Positions 60,611 through 61,059 of a stretch of DNA of 61,059 nt are shown one piece after another. Both the position numbers and the translations under genes were made by a program. This stretch comes from Lichenibacterium ramalinae (lineage in GTDB: Bacteria > Pseudomonadota > Alphaproteobacteria > Rhizobiales > Beijerinckiaceae), in assembly GCF_004137085.1 (NCBI RefSeq), contig NZ_QYBC01000027.1, positions 1 through 61,059 on the forward strand, in the 5' to 3' direction. How positions within the stretch are numbered: the first letter of the stretch is position 1; every line of letters starts with the position of its first letter. The notes beneath the pieces were generated by a model. It made no database searches. It was not told where the DNA came from and worked only from the letters and a program-made list of their open reading frames with translations.

Positions 60611-61059
60611 ACGCGGAAGCACAGACGGCGGCGGCGGGGGACGACGCGACCGCCGGGGGCGAGGACACCCGCGTCCGCGTGCAGGCGCTGCTCGACGCGC
60701 TGGTGCGGGAGCTGGTGCTCGACGAGGGCGGACGCACGCGCGATCCCACCGTCACCCACGGGCTCGTCGACGGGGTACGGGCGGCGCTCGACCGGCTGGC
60801 CTCGGGCGACGGCGAGGCCGACGCCACCGCGGCGGGCGGCTCGCTGTCCCCCGGCGACTTCCTCGCCAACAGCTTCGTGGTGCGCGAGTTGCTCGGCACC
60901 GGGGGCATGGCCGAGGTGTACCGCGTGCGCCACCGCGACCTGCGCTACGACTACGCGGCCAAGATCCTCAAGCCCGAGCGGGGTAACTACCCACGGGGTC
61001 GCGTGAGATCGGCGTCGTCGGAAGGGGTCCGTCGAGGTGCAACGAGGACTTGCGTGTCC
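60607..61059 (+). CDS. ppkA: Serine/threonine kinase PpkA, N-terminal part, apparently broken
   Basis: Starts at ATG 60607, overlapping the phosphatase stop by 4 nt. About 83 N-terminal residues precede a kinase N-lobe with the glycine loop LLGTGGMAEVYRVRH and the ATP-binding lysine in YAAKILKPE. After KPERG (near 60981) the kinase pattern disappears: instead of the expected helix C the frame reads NYPRGRVRSASSEGVRRGAT to the window end, without a stop. The base composition also shifts. The gene is therefore partial, and may be interrupted by an insertion sequence whose end begins there. Confidence 0.75.
   Translation, partial: MNAEAQTAAAGDDATAGGEDTRVRVQALLDALVRELVLDEGGRTRDPTVTHGLVDGVRAALDRLASGDGEADATAAGGSLSPGDFLANSFVVRELLGTGGMAEVYRVRHRDLRYDYAAKILKPERGNYPRGRVRSASSEGVRRGATRTCVS
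60981..61059. mobile_element. Possible end of an inserted element within ppkA
   Basis: From GGGTAACTACCC onward the sequence no longer encodes kinase and is less GC-biased at third positions than the operon. The abrupt change inside a conserved domain is what an insertion sequence end would give. Only 79 nt are visible, and I cannot assign a family; an assembly join is an alternative. Confidence 0.35.

Overview
The window looks like the chromosome of a high-GC alphaproteobacterium of the order Hyphomicrobiales (Methylobacterium/Beijerinckiaceae-like). Supporting signs are very high GC with many GTG starts, an alphaproteobacterial SspB / DUF4169 / ribbon-helix-helix trio, an RpoH-type promoter ahead of dnaK, a DUF6894 protein, a Pmt-like methyltransferase and a TagF-PppA fusion. 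No species can be named from the sequence alone.

Layout. (1) 1-76: initiator tRNA-Met with a strong hairpin behind it. (2) 358-10127 (+): sugar-acid operon with a GntR-type operator, zinc dehydrogenase, GntR regulator, mannonate dehydratase UxuA, a ribose-type ABC importer (binding protein, ATPase, two permeases), a cyclase-family hydrolase and an MFS transporter. (3) 10387-19715 (-), controlled by a divergent LacI regulator (19896-20942) through a palindromic operator lying inside a sigma70-like promoter: a second ribose-type ABC importer, a GMC oxidoreductase with its gluconate-2-dehydrogenase subunit-3 partner, two TIM-barrel sugar isomerase-like proteins and a Gfo/Idh/MocA oxidoreductase. 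This looks like a pathway that oxidises and splits glycosides. (4) 20986-23476: an SDR dehydrogenase, then sspB, DUF4169 and an RHH protein. (5) 23602-32618 (+): nucleoside uptake (BMP-type ABC system) and salvage/catabolism (cdd, purine nucleoside phosphorylase, deoA), with a VOC protein and a GhrA-like reductase. (6) 32651-43086: housekeeping genes (HIT, nudC, DUF6894, ruvA, ruvC, yebC, methyltransferase, dnaJ, dnaK, mtnP, apt). (7) 43087-47969: a lower-GC island holding an intact trehalose-synthase-like GH13 enzyme between decayed IS3-type and ISAs1-type transposase fragments. (8) 47970-61059: a secretion locus.

The secretion locus is the most interesting part. A tight + strand operon runs dotH, dotG, tagH, tssK, tssL, tssM, tagF-pppA, ppkA with gaps of 11 nt or less or 4-nt overlaps. 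A divergent unit encodes a 43-residue lipoprotein, dotC and a DUF882 murein peptidase-like protein. DotC, DotH and DotG belong to the outer-membrane core of the Dot/Icm type IVB secretion system, whereas TssK/L/M, TagH, TagF, PppA and PpkA belong to type VI secretion. No TssJ is seen, TssM has a shortened periplasmic part, and DotG is reduced to its outer-membrane domain behind a signal peptide. I infer a hybrid in which a Dot-like outer-membrane complex takes the place of TssJ on a T6SS membrane complex. The last gene, ppkA, loses kinase similarity at about 60981, close to the window end, as if an inserted element begins there.

Also of note: a dispersed palindromic repeat with compensatory changes in its stem (10277-10326 and 47778-47829), and the absence of ruvB next to ruvA.
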